This document shows, piece after piece, positions 5,331 through 6,234 of a stretch of 6,234 nucleotides of DNA. The stretch covers positions 1 to 6,234 of the forward strand of contig PWQB01000056.1 of the NCBI GenBank assembly GCA_003556955.1, given 5' to 3'. Source of the stretch: Nostocaceae cyanobacterium CSSed10_463m. GTDB taxonomy: Bacteria > Cyanobacteriota > Cyanobacteriia > Cyanobacteriales > Nostocaceae. The position numbers and the translations under genes are program-made. How positions within the stretch are numbered: the stretch's first letter is position 1; each line of letters begins with the position of its first letter. Under the pieces are notes generated by a model. It ran no database searches. It saw only the letters and a program-made list of their open reading frames with translations, and was not told where the DNA came from.

Positions 5331-6113
5331 ATGAAAAGATATTGGCAAGTATTAAGGCTGTTTTGGAGTACTGCGATCGCAGCTGAGATGGAGTATCGCC
5401 TAAATTTTCTCATAGCTACCCTCAGTAGTATGGGTAATCTCGCAGGCAGTCTTTTTGGATTATTTTTATTTTACCGTACTGGTTACACCTTTACTGGTTG
5501 GTCATGGTCAGCAGCTTTGTTAGTTCTGGGAATTTTTACCTTGTTACAGGGCTTTGCAGCTACCTTTTTAGCCCCAAACCTGAATCGCATTGTCCGCCAC
5601 GTCCAAGACGGGACATTAGATTTTGTCCTACTCAAACCTATCCGCAGTCAATTTTGGCTTTCTACCCATACCTTATCACCTTGGGGACTACCAGATTTAG
5701 TTTTTGGCAGTATAATTATTGGCTACGCAGGTACACGCCTCGGTTTGGGAATCAATAATTACCTGATGAGTGCAATACCATTATTATTCGGCTTGGCAAT
5801 CCTTTATAGCTTGTGGTTTATGCTGGGTGCAACTAGCATTTGGTTTGTTAAAATATACAACGCCACTGAAGTTTTACGGGGTTTGTTAGAAGCTGGCAGA
5901 TATCCTATGGTAGCTTATCCCACCGCTTACCGCTTTTTCTTCACTTTTGTAGTTCCAGTGGCTTTTTTAACAACTGTACCAGCAGAAGCGATGCTGGGTC
6001 GGGGTGAAATTAATTGGACAATAGGTGCTGGAGTGTTAGCTTTGGTACTGTTCTGGGTTTCCAGTGCTTTTTGGCGGTTTGCGTTGCGCTTTTATACTAG
6101 TGCGTCGAGTTAA
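5331..6113 (+). CDS. ABC-2 type transporter permease, DUF990 family
   Basis: This 260-aa permease of the DUF990 group of ABC-2 exporters has about six predicted helices (near 24-48, 57-80, 118-134, 145-172, 202-220 and 229-252). Family marks are IVRHVQDGTLDFVLLKPI (87-104), the cytoplasmic G-x-LD-x2-LL-x-P stretch after helix 2; the EAGRYPMVAYP segment (187-197); and VVPVAFLTTVPAEAMLG (207-223) near the end. Length is typical. Such permeases work with a second permease and an ATPase, often encoded alongside; neither is in the 121 nt that follow, so partners lie outside the window. The substrate is unknown. An in-frame TAA at 5319-5321 limits the N-terminus to this ATG, which has only a weak AAAG-like site upstream. 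It appears unrelated to the oxidase operon. Confidence 0.9.
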   Translation: MKRYWQVLRLFWSTAIAAEMEYRLNFLIATLSSMGNLAGSLFGLFLFYRTGYTFTGWSWSAALLVLGIFTLLQGFAATFLAPNLNRIVRHVQDGTLDFVLLKPIRSQFWLSTHTLSPWGLPDLVFGSIIIGYAGTRLGLGINNYLMSAIPLLFGLAILYSLWFMLGATSIWFVKIYNATEVLRGLLEAGRYPMVAYPTAYRFFFTFVVPVAFLTTVPAEAMLGRGEINWTIGAGVLALVLFWVSSAFWRFALRFYTSASS

Positions 6114-6185
6114 GGCGAGAAGTGTACAAATCAAAAATGATTATCTAGCAATTCCCATTCAAGTGAGGTACAAGCAGTAATAATT

Positions 6186-6215
6186 AAACGCAGATGGACG
6201 CAGATAAACGCAGAT
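6186..6215. repeat. Three tandem decamers (ACGCAGAT repeat)
   Basis: AAACGCAGAT, GGACGCAGAT, AAACGCAGAT stand head to tail, starting 72 nt after the permease stop. Arrays of this decamer occur between genes in many cyanobacteria, to my knowledge. The remaining bases after the permease (6114-6185 and 6216-6234) show no gene and no convincing terminator. Confidence 0.75.
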
Positions 6216-6234
6216 AATTTTGTACTTTATTAGA

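Overview
The window looks like chromosome from a filamentous, probably heterocyst-forming cyanobacterium (Nostoc/Anabaena type). Three observations support this: five copies of the HIP1 octamer GCGATCGC, short repeats typical of Nostocales intergenic DNA (a heptamer array, an ACGCAGAT-type decamer array and a CCCCGA hairpin), and a respiratory oxidase of the cyanobacterial alternative type. No phage, integrase, CRISPR or tRNA/rRNA gene was seen.

Minus strand, 2572 down to 1: a compact operon of two tandem DUF2231 four-helix membrane proteins (166 and 201 aa, overlapping by ATGA), then oxidase subunit II (coxB, 308 aa), then subunit I (coxA, the first 159 codons, cut by the window edge). CoxB keeps only two of the six CuA ligand positions (His200, Met246). 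The two Cys, the Glu and the second His are replaced by Asp, Ser, Gln and Phe. This marks the cluster as an alternative respiratory terminal oxidase (ARTO, called Cox3 in Anabaena), thought to take electrons from quinol or another membrane donor rather than from cytochrome c. Such oxidases help keep heterocysts micro-oxic. The two DUF2231 proteins share four His, an Asp and a Glu. In a simple four-helix model the four His and the Glu fall on one membrane face, which makes them candidates for a metal- or heme-binding accessory role.

2573-3305 is a long AT-rich gap holding the likely control region of that operon. It contains a CRP-type box inside an 11-bp inverted repeat (TGTG-N8-CACA), then a near-consensus NtcA box (TGTA-N8-GACA on the plus strand), then a TATATA -10 box exactly 22 nt further on. 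A 12-bp palindrome lies just before the first gene. These fit nitrogen/carbon-controlled expression but are predictions from spacing and motif only. The 3' part of the gap holds a dispersed CCCCGA hairpin downstream of the next gene.

3306-4736 (minus) encodes a 476-aa proton-translocating antiporter-like membrane subunit (MrpD/NuoM/NuoN superfamily) with the expected Glu and Lys residues but no Mrp or NDH-1 partner genes in view. 4876-5019 is a short GC-richer segment with three hairpins, the last followed by a T-run. It may be a small RNA, a mobile-element remnant or a 47-codon ORF, and I do not recognise it. 5032-5217 (minus) encodes a 61-aa S4-domain RNA-binding protein. It is divergent from 5331-6113 (plus), which encodes a DUF990-type ABC-2 permease. 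The window ends with a three-copy decamer repeat.
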